Shown in pieces: positions 18,569-26,631 of a stretch of 64,000 bases of DNA. The stretch covers positions 1 to 64,000 of the forward strand of contig CALSME010000006.1 in the NCBI GenBank assembly GCA_943787375.1, read 5' to 3'. Within the stretch, counting starts at the first letter, position 1; each line of letters starts with the position of its first letter. The position numbers and the translations under genes were made by a program. The notes beneath the pieces were generated by a model. The model ran no database searches, was not told where the DNA came from, and worked only from the letters and a program-made list of their open reading frames with translations. Origin of the DNA: an uncultured Polaribacter sp. (lineage in GTDB: Bacteria > Bacteroidota > Bacteroidia > Flavobacteriales > Flavobacteriaceae).

Positions 18569-18772
18569 CTAATCGTGTTGAGGTTCGGAGCAGTTTTCAA
18601 ACTTATCGGGTGTTTTACCACAAAAACCACAAGATTCTCCAGTCTTATTTAACATTGGGTTTTGACTGGCACAAGTTCCGGCAAATTCACCGTCTTTTTT
18701 TGCCCAAATTTTAATGGCAATTCCAGCAACTCCAAGCCCTAATAATCCGAATGTAAGTAGTAGTAATTTCAT
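18569..18772 (-). CDS. Small membrane-anchored cysteine-containing protein
   Basis: A 67-aa protein with one N-terminal hydrophobic helix (residues 2-25) followed by a short polar tail that holds four cysteines: GTCASQN, ESCGFCGK and ENCSEPQHD. Short proteins of this kind are common in Flavobacteriia and are usually annotated only as membrane or secreted proteins. The C-x2-C plus flanking cysteines could bind a metal or form disulfides; that is inference. The ATG start has a perfect -7 box 18 bp upstream. It is divergent from the second ECF sigma operon, and the two promoters lie within about 50 bp of each other. Confidence 0.75.
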   Translation of the reverse strand: MKLLLLTFGLLGLGVAGIAIKIWAKKDGEFAGTCASQNPMLNKTGESCGFCGKTPDKFENCSEPQHD

Positions 18773-18789
18773 AGTTTGTAATTCTACTG

Positions 18790-18797
18790 CAAAGATA
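18790..18797 (-). promoter_or_regulatory. -7 element for the 67-aa membrane protein
   Basis: TATCTTTG on the minus strand, a perfect -7 match 18 bp before the ATG. Confidence 0.5.
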
Positions 18798-18818
18798 CGA
18801 AATCTATCGTTTTAACTT

Positions 18819-18846
18819 TTGGTTCCTGCTTTTTTTTGTACTTTCC
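18819..18846 (+). promoter_or_regulatory. Probable promoter of the ECF sigma operon
   Basis: TTG (18819-18821), a 17-bp spacer and TACTTTCC (18839-18846, two mismatches to the -7 consensus). Transcription would start near 18853, which favours the TTG start at 18866 over the one at 18836. Confidence 0.45.
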
Positions 18847-18865
18847 GCTTTTAGAGAACTATCTA

Positions 18866-19444
18866 TTGGGTGAAGAAGAATTTATAAAAAAATTAGTTGA
18901 CGGAAATCAAGCTGCTTTCGGTCGTCTTTTAGATGCTTATCAACAAAAAGTTTTCGGCACCTGTATCTCTTTTATTCCCAATAAAGAAGACGCAGAAGAC
19001 GTGGCCCAAGAAGTTTTTTTAGAAGTATTTAAATCGATTTCAAAATTTAAAGCCGATGCGAAACTTTCCACCTGGATTTATAAAATTACCACCAATAAAT
19101 GTTTAGAATTTATCCGAAAAAAGAAGACTAAAAAACGGTTTGCTTTTATGCAAACTATTTTAAGAGGTGACCTTCCAATAGCCATGACTCCTTATTTTGT
19201 AGAAATTAATCACCCTGGAATTATTTTAGAGAATAAAGAAAAAACAGCGCTGATTTTTAAGGCAATAAACGCTTTGCCAGAAAATCAAAAAGTAATTTTT
19301 ACATTGGCAAAAATCGATGGAAAAAGCTATCAAGAAATTGTTGAAATTACAGGAAAAAGTTTGTCGTCTGTAGAATCTGTTCTCTTTCGAGCAAAGAAAA
19401 GCTTACGAAAAAAGTTAAAGAATTTTTACAAAAACAACCAATAG
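18866..19444 (+). CDS. ECF-type RNA polymerase sigma factor
   Basis: A second small sigma-70 factor. Region 2 includes FGRLLDAYQQKVFGTCISFIPNKEDAEDVAQEVFLEVFKSI and LSTWIYKITTNKCLEFIRKKK. Region 4 includes LPENQKVIFTLAKIDGKSYQEIVEITGKSLSSVESVLFRAKKSLRKKL. I choose the TTG at 18866 (MGEEEFIKKLVDG, 192 aa); a TTG at 18836 in the same frame overlaps the likely -7 box. It heads a run of six plus-strand genes to 22399, the next of which looks like an anti-sigma partner, so it probably controls this envelope operon. Confidence 0.88.
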   Translation: MGEEEFIKKLVDGNQAAFGRLLDAYQQKVFGTCISFIPNKEDAEDVAQEVFLEVFKSISKFKADAKLSTWIYKITTNKCLEFIRKKKTKKRFAFMQTILRGDLPIAMTPYFVEINHPGIILENKEKTALIFKAINALPENQKVIFTLAKIDGKSYQEIVEITGKSLSSVESVLFRAKKSLRKKLKNFYKNNQ

Positions 19445-19505
19445 CGCAAGTTTTTAAAACAAGGTGCATCTAAAGAACTATACAACTTATTGTACACCGA
19501 ATATA

Positions 19506-19811
19506 ATGAACAAAATTAGTAAGAATGAAATTGAACAAACCTTTAAGGTGCTCACTCAGATAGTCCCTGTTAAAGTGAATCCTTTTTTTAAACACAAGGT
19601 ATTACAAGAAATTGCAAAGGAAGCACCCGTAAAACAGCCTCTTTCTTCTTGGTTAAAGCCACAATTTCAATTGGCAATGTTAAGTCTTGTTTTGTGCTTA
19701 AATGTCGGAACTATTTTTTATGCATTCTCCAATTCAAAGGAAACTACAGATCTAAATACATTTGCTAAAGAGTATGCTTTACAAACAAGTACGAATTCAA
19801 TTTTAAATTAG
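19506..19811 (+). CDS. Small single-pass membrane protein, possible anti-sigma factor
   Basis: A 101-aa protein with a polar N-terminal half (residues 1-55, basic), one hydrophobic helix (LAMLSLVLCLNVGTIFYAF, about 63-81) and a short outer tail. The order sigma factor then small one-helix protein, with the N-terminus in the cytoplasm, fits an anti-sigma factor, but no ZAS or FecR motif is visible, so this is inference from context. The start is the ATG at 19506 (MNKISKNEIEQTF); the open frame begins earlier at a GTG, 19464. The stop is 2 bp before the next ATG. Confidence 0.7.
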   Translation: MNKISKNEIEQTFKVLTQIVPVKVNPFFKHKVLQEIAKEAPVKQPLSSWLKPQFQLAMLSLVLCLNVGTIFYAFSNSKETTDLNTFAKEYALQTSTNSILN

Positions 19812-19813
19812 AA

Positions 19814-20323
19814 ATGATGAAATCAAAATTATTGCCAATACCCCTAATTTTACTGATTGTTTTAAATGGCGTGTTAATTTTTATGCTCCTTAAAAGACCG
19901 CATGAGAAGGAGTCACAAAATCGAAATCAAAGAAACTTTTTAACAGCGCAATTACAGTTTTCAATAGCTCAAAAAGAACAATTCAGTGCTCTTGAGCAAC
20001 CACATAAAGAGTATATGACTGTTTTTGACACCCAAATAAAGAAGAGCAAGGACTTTTTATTTCGTTCTTTTTCAGAAAAGAATTTCAATTCAGATTCCAT
20101 TACCACAAGTATTGGAATGATAGTCGCTAAAAAAGAAACTGAGGTGTTTCATTTCTTTCAGAAAGTTCGAAATATTTGTAATGAGGAGCAATTAAAATCG
20201 TTTGACGAAATTATTATGAACGCATTGCACAATGGTAAAAGAAGACCTCCACACGAGAGCGGTATGCAGCGTCCTATGAACCGTAATCATCCGCCAAGAG
20301 AAGGACGAAGACCTCCGAGATAA
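19814..20323 (+). CDS. Spy/CpxP-like periplasmic protein, membrane anchored
   Basis: A 169-aa protein with an N-terminal helix (LLPIPLILLIVLNGVLIFMLL) and a periplasmic helical domain with spacing like Spy/CpxP/heavy-metal-sensor proteins: LTAQLQFSIAQKEQFSALEQPHKEYM, then a later VRNICNEEQLKSFDEII. Members of this fold act as chaperones or metal sensors of the envelope. The tail (residues 140-169) is very rich in Pro, Arg and His (RRPPHESG, HPPREGRRPPR), which could bind metal or polyanions. Two ATG codons stand in tandem at the start. It belongs to the ECF sigma operon. Confidence 0.7.
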   Translation: MMKSKLLPIPLILLIVLNGVLIFMLLKRPHEKESQNRNQRNFLTAQLQFSIAQKEQFSALEQPHKEYMTVFDTQIKKSKDFLFRSFSEKNFNSDSITTSIGMIVAKKETEVFHFFQKVRNICNEEQLKSFDEIIMNALHNGKRRPPHESGMQRPMNRNHPPREGRRPPR

Positions 20324-20379
20324 AATACAGGAATTTGTAATTGTATAAAATAATTATTAATATTTAAAATGAAATAAAA

Positions 20380-21144
20380 ATGAAAAAGAATCAATTTATT
20401 AAACTTATGACTCTAGCGGTTATAGCCTTAGGTGTGTTCTATGGATGTAGTTCAGATACCGAGGAAGAGACTCCAGAGATCATTGAAACATCGTATGATA
20501 CAAGTGTGCTGCTTTCTATGTTTGACAATGTTGCTGCAGTTTCTTATTCGGTAAGCGGTTCAACAGTAACTTTTACAACGACAGATTTACCAAACCATAC
20601 AAGTCCTTATTGGGATGCTTCACATCCATTGTATGAAGTTTACAACGGTACAAACACAAGTTGGAACCAAAACCCAGGTTCTATCGGGGAACAAAACATA
20701 ACTTTTACAATGACTTTGAATCCTGCCGAAGCTTTAAATAAAACAGCAACACCAATGGGACCCATTGGAATTTCCAGAAATGGCGTTGTTTTTTTCAATC
20801 AATATGCAGCGGGCGGAGCTCCACTAACTGGTGAAATTAACTCATTTGATCAATGGTTAGGACACCCAGCAATGACACAGTATCACTACCATGTTGAGCC
20901 TACTTATTTAACAACGACCTATGGTTCCGATGCTTTTTTAGGATTACTTTCAGACGGATTCCCTGTCTATGGACCCCTAGAAAATGGCACAACAATCACC
21001 AATGCAGATTTAGATGATTACCACGGACATACTTCTGCAACTTCAGATTTTCCAGCTGGTATTTACCATTATCATATTACAAATGAAGATCCCTATTTAA
21101 ACGGAAACGGTTTCTTTGGAACTGCAGGATCTATAACAAGATAA
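20380..21144 (+). CDS. YHYH domain lipoprotein
   Basis: A lipoprotein (signal peptide ending VFYGCSS) with the YHYH domain, named for repeated Tyr-His-Tyr-His motifs. Here they are QYHYHVEP and IYHYHIT, plus DDYHGHTS; GVVFFNQYAAGG and DGFPVYGP are also typical. The function of the family is not established. Histidine clusters suggest metal binding, and the SCO and Spy-like neighbours would fit copper, but this is inference. Length is 254 aa, ATG start. It is the fourth gene of the ECF operon. Confidence 0.85.
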   Translation: MKKNQFIKLMTLAVIALGVFYGCSSDTEEETPEIIETSYDTSVLLSMFDNVAAVSYSVSGSTVTFTTTDLPNHTSPYWDASHPLYEVYNGTNTSWNQNPGSIGEQNITFTMTLNPAEALNKTATPMGPIGISRNGVVFFNQYAAGGAPLTGEINSFDQWLGHPAMTQYHYHVEPTYLTTTYGSDAFLGLLSDGFPVYGPLENGTTITNADLDDYHGHTSATSDFPAGIYHYHITNEDPYLNGNGFFGTAGSITR

Positions 21145-21146
21145 GG

Positions 21147-21746
21147 TTGAGAAAAATAATATGCTTTCTAATTAGTACTACAATCTTCATTTCTTGCCAA
21201 TCTAAAAAGCAAGAAGTGGAGGTTTTTGTTTCTAAGAATACCATTGTTATTCCGAATGTAGAAAAAGAGAGGCTTGCTGTTGAATTTGAATTGATAAATG
21301 GTGTTTTGTTTTTTAAAGAAAAGGCCTATTCTGGAATTGTAAACGAGTTTTATTCTGAAGGGAGCATAAAAACGAAATCTGAATATTATCAAGGGAAAAG
21401 ACAAGGTTTCTATTCAGGTTGGTATGTGAACGGAAATAAATGGTTTCAGCGTTTTTATACCAACGGATTAAAATCGAAGATACACCTGGGTTGGTATTTA
21501 AATGGGAATCAAATGTTTGAATACCAATTTAATACAAAAGGGCTGTATCATGGAAGTGTTAAAGATTGGCATGAAAAAGGAATGCTAGCCAAGCATTTTA
21601 ATTTTGTTGATGGGGTAGAAGAAGGGAGTCAAAAAATATGGGATTTCTCTGGTAAAATTACCGCCAATTTTTATACTGTAAATAGCGATAGACATGGTTT
21701 AATTGGGCTTAAGAAATGTGTGAGCGTTGTTCATAAAAACGAGTAG
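21147..21746 (+). CDS. MORN-repeat (YwqK-type) lipoprotein
   Basis: A 199-aa lipoprotein (signal ending IFISCQS) with repeats of the YwqK/MORN-variant type: YYQGKRQGFYSGWYVNGNKW, LKSKIHLGWYLNGNQM, GLYHGSVKDWHEKGML and VEEGSQKIWDFSG. These repeats are often labelled antitoxin, but nothing here supports a toxin-antitoxin function. The start is TTG at 21147 (MRKIICFLISTTIFISC), which preserves the signal peptide; it lies 2 bp after the YHYH gene stop. Confidence 0.78.
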   Translation: MRKIICFLISTTIFISCQSKKQEVEVFVSKNTIVIPNVEKERLAVEFELINGVLFFKEKAYSGIVNEFYSEGSIKTKSEYYQGKRQGFYSGWYVNGNKWFQRFYTNGLKSKIHLGWYLNGNQMFEYQFNTKGLYHGSVKDWHEKGMLAKHFNFVDGVEEGSQKIWDFSGKITANFYTVNSDRHGLIGLKKCVSVVHKNE

Positions 21747-21748
21747 AA

Positions 21749-22399
21749 ATGATTAAAAAAACAGTATTACTAGTGCTATTCTTAACTTGTTTTTCGTGTA
21801 AAAATGAGGTTTCAGTCGATAAATCTAAAACGCTTCCTTTTTATAATTCAGCAACACTTACCCCTGAATGGATTTCAGAAAACGATGTCAATTATTCGAA
21901 AATTCATAAAATAGCTCCGTTTGAATTTACAAATCAAAATGGTCATGAAATAACCAATAAAAATTTTGAAGGTAAAATTTATATTGCTGATTTTTTCTTT
22001 ACAACATGCCCAAGTATTTGTCCGATTCTAGCTAAGAATATGGGTGTTATTCAAGAGTTTTATAAAGAAGATGACACCATTATGTTATTATCACATACGG
22101 TAATGCCTTCTATTGATTCTGTCGAAAAAATTAAAGAATACGCAATAGAAAATAAAGCAATAGATGAAAAATGGCATTTAATCACAGGAGATAGAGCTGA
22201 GATTTACAACATTGCAAGAACCTCTTATTTTGCAGATGAAGATTTTAAAAAGACAAAAGATGAAAGTGAATTTATACACACAGAAAATTTTGTCTTAGTA
22301 GATGGAAAAGGAAGGATTCGAGGTGTTTATAACGGTACTCTAGGTGTCGATATTTTACGACTTAAACGCCATATAAAGATTTTAAAGAAAGAGTTCTAA
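21749..22399 (+). CDS. SCO1/SenC family lipoprotein
   Basis: A thioredoxin-fold SCO protein that usually binds copper and helps assemble the CuA site of cytochrome c oxidase or buffers thiols. The copper-binding motif is Cys87/Cys91 in FTTCPSICP, with the distal His177 in FIHTENF. The N-terminal lipobox is FSCKN. Length is 216 aa. It is last in the ECF sigma operon, 2 bp after the previous stop, and only 6 bp from the convergent murB. Confidence 0.88.
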   Translation: MIKKTVLLVLFLTCFSCKNEVSVDKSKTLPFYNSATLTPEWISENDVNYSKIHKIAPFEFTNQNGHEITNKNFEGKIYIADFFFTTCPSICPILAKNMGVIQEFYKEDDTIMLLSHTVMPSIDSVEKIKEYAIENKAIDEKWHLITGDRAEIYNIARTSYFADEDFKKTKDESEFIHTENFVLVDGKGRIRGVYNGTLGVDILRLKRHIKILKKEF

Positions 22400-22405
22400 G
22401 AATCT

Positions 22406-23416
22406 CTAATCAATCACATTCACTTCAATTTCTAGAGAAATTTCGAATTTTTCAAGTACTGTTTTTTGGATTTTTTCAGCAAGTTGAAAAACTTCATTTC
22501 CGGTTGCATTTCCATAATTTACTAAAACCAGTGCTTGCTTTTCATGCACGCCAGCATCTCCAAAGCGTTTTCCTTTAAAACCTGATTGTTCTACCAACCA
22601 TCCTGCTGGAATCTTGATTTCGGTTTCAGAAATGGAATAGTTCGGGATTTCAGGATTTTCTTTTTGCAATGCTAAAAACTGCGTTTTAGAAATTACAGGG
22701 TTTTTAAAGAAACTGCCACTATTTCCAATTTCTTTTGGATCGGGTAGTTTTGATTTTCTAATGGCAATGACAGCATCAGAAATGTTTTTTAATGTTGGGG
22801 TTTTAATACTGTAAAGAGCCAATTCCTTTTCAATAGCACCATATGAAGTTGTTAATTGATGTTCTTTAGTTGTCAGCTTAAAAGAAACGGAAGTCAAAAT
22901 ATATTTTCCTTTCGCTTCATTTTTAAAAATCGAGTTACGATACCCAAAATTACAAGTTTCGTTAGAAAAAGAAACCAATTTATTCGTTTCAATTTCCAAT
23001 GCATTCACTTTTGTTATGGTGTCTTTTACTTCCACACCATAAGCCCCAATATTCTGAATCGGGCAGGTGCCAACACATCCAGGAATTAGCGATAAGTTTT
23101 CAAGACCGCCATAATTTTCAGCAATACACCAAAGTACAAACTCATGCCAGTTTTCACCAGCATTTACTGTTAGATATACCGAATCGTTTTCTTGGCAATC
23201 TATGGAAATTCCTCTGATGTCTATATGAACAACAAGTGTTTCAATGTCTTTTGTTAAAAGCATATTGCTACCGCCTGAAATCAGAAAAAAGTCTTTTTCT
23301 GTTTTTAGAAGTTGTTGCAACTCGTAAAAAGAAGTAATCGTAATAAAACGTTTGGCGTGTACATCAATGCCAAACGTATTATATGCTTTTAACGATATGT
23401 TCTCTAGAATTGTCAA
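22406..23416 (-). CDS. murB: UDP-N-acetylenolpyruvoylglucosamine reductase
   Basis: The FAD enzyme that reduces enolpyruvyl-UDP-GlcNAc to UDP-MurNAc, the second committed step of peptidoglycan synthesis. The FAD-binding part has LISGGSNMLL and IPGCVGTCPIQNIGAYG. The catalytic serine lies in GNSGSFFKNP. Length is 336 aa, type I. The start is TTG at 23416, directly after the aminotransferase stop codon (TAATTG), so the two are likely co-translated; no ATG lies near the conserved N-terminus LKAYNTFG. Confidence 0.93.
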   Translation of the reverse strand: MTILENISLKAYNTFGIDVHAKRFITITSFYELQQLLKTEKDFFLISGGSNMLLTKDIETLVVHIDIRGISIDCQENDSVYLTVNAGENWHEFVLWCIAENYGGLENLSLIPGCVGTCPIQNIGAYGVEVKDTITKVNALEIETNKLVSFSNETCNFGYRNSIFKNEAKGKYILTSVSFKLTTKEHQLTTSYGAIEKELALYSIKTPTLKNISDAVIAIRKSKLPDPKEIGNSGSFFKNPVISKTQFLALQKENPEIPNYSISETEIKIPAGWLVEQSGFKGKRFGDAGVHEKQALVLVNYGNATGNEVFQLAEKIQKTVLEKFEISLEIEVNVID

Positions 23417-24607
23417 TTAATTTGGGTATTTTTTTAAGGCTTCTTTTAAAATTTCAACGGAACGAATTAAATCTTTCTTATTTAAAACATAGGCAATCCG
23501 AACTTGATTTTTTCCTTCACCAGATGTTGAATAAAATCCGCTTGCAGGCGCAACCATTAACGTTTCTTTATTGTGGTCGAATGCTTCTAACATCCACTGT
23601 GCAAAATGATCAGAATCTTTTACAGGCAATTCTGCAACACAATAAAAAGCGCCTTTTGGGTTTGCTACTTTTACACCGTCAATTTTTTCTAATTCGGCAA
23701 TTAATGTATTCCTTCTTTCTACATATTCCTCAATCACTTCCTCAAAATAACTTTGTGGTGTGTCTAACGCTGCTTCACTTGCAATTAATGCATAGGTGGG
23801 CGGACTAAGTCTTGCTTGTGCAAACTTAATCGCAGTGGCAATAAATTCTTTGTTTTTTGAAACGATACAACCAATTCTTGCGCCACACATGCTATAACGT
23901 TTCGATACCGAATCGATCACAATTGCGTGTGCATCCAAACCTTCTAAAGAAAGGACAGAGGTGTGCTTTAATCCGTCATAGGTAAACTCTCTATAAACTT
24001 CATCGGCAATTAAATACAAATCATGTTTTAAAACAATTTGCTTTAATTTTTCTATTTCTTCTTCTGAATACAAGTATCCTGTTGGATTTCCTGGATTGCA
24101 TATTAAGATTGCTTTTGTTTTTTTTGTAATTAGCTTCTCGAAATCTTCAATTTTTGGCAATGCAAAATTATCTTCAATTTTAGAAATTACTGGCACAACG
24201 GTTACGCCAGAAGCGGTAGAAAATCCGTTGTAATTTGCATAAAAAGGTTCTGGAATTATAATTTCATCTCCTGGATCGGTAATACTACCAATGGTAAACA
24301 GTAAGGCTTCAGACCCTCCTGTGGTGACTACAATATCGTTTGCTGTTACCGGAATGTGATTGTTTACATAATAGTTTGCCAATTTAGCCCTGTAGGTTTC
24401 AGAACCTTCCGAGCGCGCATAAGCCAATGTCTCAAGGGTGTTGTTTTTTACAGCATCTAAAGCAATCTGTGGAGTTTTAATGTCGGGCTGCCCAATATTT
24501 AAATGAAACACATTGATACCTCTTTTTTTAGCATCTTCTGCATAGGGCACCAATTTTCTAATGGGTGACTCTGGCATTTTAATTCCTTTCTGAGATATTG
24601 TAGGCAT
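23417..24607 (-). CDS. Class I/II pyridoxal-phosphate aminotransferase (aspartate aminotransferase type)
   Basis: A fold-type I aminotransferase of the AAT-1b group. The PLP lysine is in SVSKRYSMCGARIG, with VTTGGSEALLF, CNPGNPTGYLYS and DEVYREFTYDG before it and VRIAYV (carboxylate-binding Arg) at the end. The amino donor could be aspartate, aromatic amino acids or another; the sequence alone does not decide. Length is 396 aa, ATG start. The gene is first in a unit with murB, whose start codon touches its stop. Confidence 0.88.
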   Translation of the reverse strand: MPTISQKGIKMPESPIRKLVPYAEDAKKRGINVFHLNIGQPDIKTPQIALDAVKNNTLETLAYARSEGSETYRAKLANYYVNNHIPVTANDIVVTTGGSEALLFTIGSITDPGDEIIIPEPFYANYNGFSTASGVTVVPVISKIEDNFALPKIEDFEKLITKKTKAILICNPGNPTGYLYSEEEIEKLKQIVLKHDLYLIADEVYREFTYDGLKHTSVLSLEGLDAHAIVIDSVSKRYSMCGARIGCIVSKNKEFIATAIKFAQARLSPPTYALIASEAALDTPQSYFEEVIEEYVERRNTLIAELEKIDGVKVANPKGAFYCVAELPVKDSDHFAQWMLEAFDHNKETLMVAPASGFYSTSGEGKNQVRIAYVLNKKDLIRSVEILKEALKKYPN

Positions 24608-24757
24608 AATTTTTGATATTGTATAAGAGATTACAAATTTGCGAAATATTTTTTATATTAAAACTGAAAATTCAGTTTCTTTATTTGTTAAAAAATAAAA
24701 ATATAAAATGGATGTTATTTTCTTATTGTACCTTTCATATTCACTCAAATACAAGCG

Positions 24758-26107
24758 CTGATTAAAAAACTAACGATCATACTGTTTTTAATGTTCAATA
24801 ACACTCATATTGTTTTTGGACAATCAAGATTTCGGTTTCCTATTGAAAATCGTTATTCTCAGAAACTCTCGTTTCAATTAATTAATAACATCATTGTGAT
24901 ACCCGTTGAGGTCAATAATGCGAAGTTGTCTTTTATCTTAGATACAGGGGTTGATAAAACAATTTTATTTAGCCTTTCCGAAAACGATAGCTTGGGGTTG
25001 AAAAATGTAAAAAAAATTTCTTTACATGGATTGGGGAAAGGAAAAGCAATCGATGCATTAATTTCTCAAAAAAATGAATTAAAAGTGGGTGCGCTGAAGA
25101 GCAATAATGAAACCATTTATGTGATTTTGAAAGATCAATTTGAACTCTCAGGAAAAATGGGAACGACCATACATGGTATTATTGGATATAGTTTGTTGAA
25201 AGATGTCATTGCCAAAATCAATTACGAAGCTAAAAAAATAATACTTTACAATCCCAGGGATTTTCAATACAAGAAGTGCAAAAAATGTGAAGAATTGCCC
25301 ATTGCGTTTTATAGGAATAAACCCTATGTTGATGCTGCTGTTCAATTAGATACGATTGGAAATGAAATGACCTCCGTAAAAATGCTAATAGACACTGGCG
25401 GAAGTGATGCGCTTTGGTTGTTTGAGCAATCCCATGAAAAGATTAAGACTCCTCTTCGGCATTACAATGATATTTTAGGGGAAGGTTTGAGCGGAACGAT
25501 CTATGGAAATAGAGCTCGGATTCCAAAAGTTAAAATCGGTAAATTTGAAGTCCTCCAACCCACAGTATCCTTTTTAGATACCGTTTCTACACTACATGCA
25601 AGAAAGTTTGAGACCAGAAATGGGAGTATTGGAAGTAATATTTTGAAGCGGTTTAAAGTCTGGATTGATTATCCAAATAAAAAGTTGATACTTAAAAAAT
25701 GTGCTGCACTCACAGGAGGCTTTGAATACAATATGAGTGGATTGGATATTGTGTACAATGGAGAAGAATTAGTAAAAGAAATGAATCCAGAAAAAGTAAT
25801 TAGCTACTCTGGACAAAATAATAGTCTCGAAAACAATAGCAATACCATTACATTTTCGGCGAGTTACCGTTTTAAGTTCAAGCCCTCCTATCGTATTTCC
25901 AAAGTTTTAAAGAACTCACCTGCTGCGCAAGTTGGAATTTATCCCGATGATATTTTATTGAAAATAAATGGAATTACAGTGCATGATTTATCCATTGGCG
26001 AACTGATCAATAAGTTGCAATCAAAAAATGGTAAAAAGATTAGATTAACGGTCCGTAGAGGTATAGAGATTCTAAAATTTCAATTCAAACTAAAGAAAAG
26101 AGTTTAA
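24758..26107 (+). CDS. Secreted retropepsin-like aspartyl protease with PDZ domain
   Basis: Two aspartyl-protease half sites are visible, FILDTGVDKT and MLIDTGGSDA, each with the D-T-G triad, followed by a C-terminal PDZ domain (VLKNSPAAQVGIYPDDILLKINGITV). The family is common in Bacteroidota and is presumed periplasmic or cell-surface. The first ATG (24791) would leave only half a signal peptide. The frame stays open upstream and reads LIKKLTIILFLMFNNTHIVFGQ, a complete signal peptide, if a CTG at 24758 or the ATT after it is the start. I therefore extend to 24758; this is inference. The last 4 bp overlap the convergent DUF1573 gene. Confidence 0.8.
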   Translation: MIKKLTIILFLMFNNTHIVFGQSRFRFPIENRYSQKLSFQLINNIIVIPVEVNNAKLSFILDTGVDKTILFSLSENDSLGLKNVKKISLHGLGKGKAIDALISQKNELKVGALKSNNETIYVILKDQFELSGKMGTTIHGIIGYSLLKDVIAKINYEAKKIILYNPRDFQYKKCKKCEELPIAFYRNKPYVDAAVQLDTIGNEMTSVKMLIDTGGSDALWLFEQSHEKIKTPLRHYNDILGEGLSGTIYGNRARIPKVKIGKFEVLQPTVSFLDTVSTLHARKFETRNGSIGSNILKRFKVWIDYPNKKLILKKCAALTGGFEYNMSGLDIVYNGEELVKEMNPEKVISYSGQNNSLENNSNTITFSASYRFKFKPSYRISKVLKNSPAAQVGIYPDDILLKINGITVHDLSIGELINKLQSKNGKKIRLTVRRGIEILKFQFKLKKRV

Positions 26108-26508
26108 TTGTCGGACAACATGCTTTTCTCTTTTTCAAAAGAAATTTCGGAAGCAACATACCCTTTTATTCGAATTACTTTTCGAGTTTGTTTTGCGTTC
26201 GAGAAAATAATGATCTGCTTGTTAAATCTTCCAGGTTTATTCGTGTCATAAGACACTTTTATTACTCCCTTTGCTCCAGGCATAATGGGTGCTTCTGGTT
26301 TTTTTGGAACCGTACATCCACAAGTAGATTGTATTCTTTTGATAACGATGGGTGCAGTACCTATGTTTGTAAATGTAAAAATACGTGTGCCGTCTGATTT
26401 TTTTGCAACCTTACCATAGTCAATGGTTTCTTTCTCGAATTGAAATTCTTGAGCATGTATTGAAAATGAAACAAAAAGGAAGGTTAAAAATAGCAGAAAG
26501 CTTTTCAT
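26104..26508 (-). CDS. DUF1573 secreted protein
   Basis: A 134-aa exported protein (signal peptide ending SIHAQ) with one DUF1573 domain, an immunoglobulin-like ASPM/SPD-2/Hydin-type fold common in Bacteroidota. The hallmark is FTFTNIGTAPIVIKRIQSTCGCTVP with the Cys-Gly-Cys. The precise function is unknown. The ATG start is clear. The gene overlaps the protease gene tail by 4 bp, convergently, with no terminator between. Confidence 0.85.
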   Translation of the reverse strand: MKSFLLFLTFLFVSFSIHAQEFQFEKETIDYGKVAKKSDGTRIFTFTNIGTAPIVIKRIQSTCGCTVPKKPEAPIMPGAKGVIKVSYDTNKPGRFNKQIIIFSNAKQTRKVIRIKGYVASEISFEKEKSMLSDN

Positions 26509-26592
26509 AGTATTAGTTTAATTAGTAAAATTATAACAAAAATTTTGTTTTAAAAAATCAATAACTAATTTTCTCCTGAAAGTAGATAATTG

Positions 26593-26600
26593 TATTTTTG
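26593..26600 (+). promoter_or_regulatory. -7 element for valS
   Basis: TATTTTTG is a perfect -7 match 31 bp before the valS ATG. The -33 position has TTC rather than TTG. Confidence 0.5.
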
Positions 26601-26631
26601 CGACCTACTATTTTAAAAATTAACCCAAAGT

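Noticed and set aside
21147-21746. Toxin-antitoxin system suggested by the YwqK name
   Set aside because: Only MORN-like repeats on a lipoprotein; no toxin partner and it sits inside an envelope operon.
23383-23808. 141-aa frame antisense to the aminotransferase
   Set aside because: Leu/Gln-rich shadow with no domain character.
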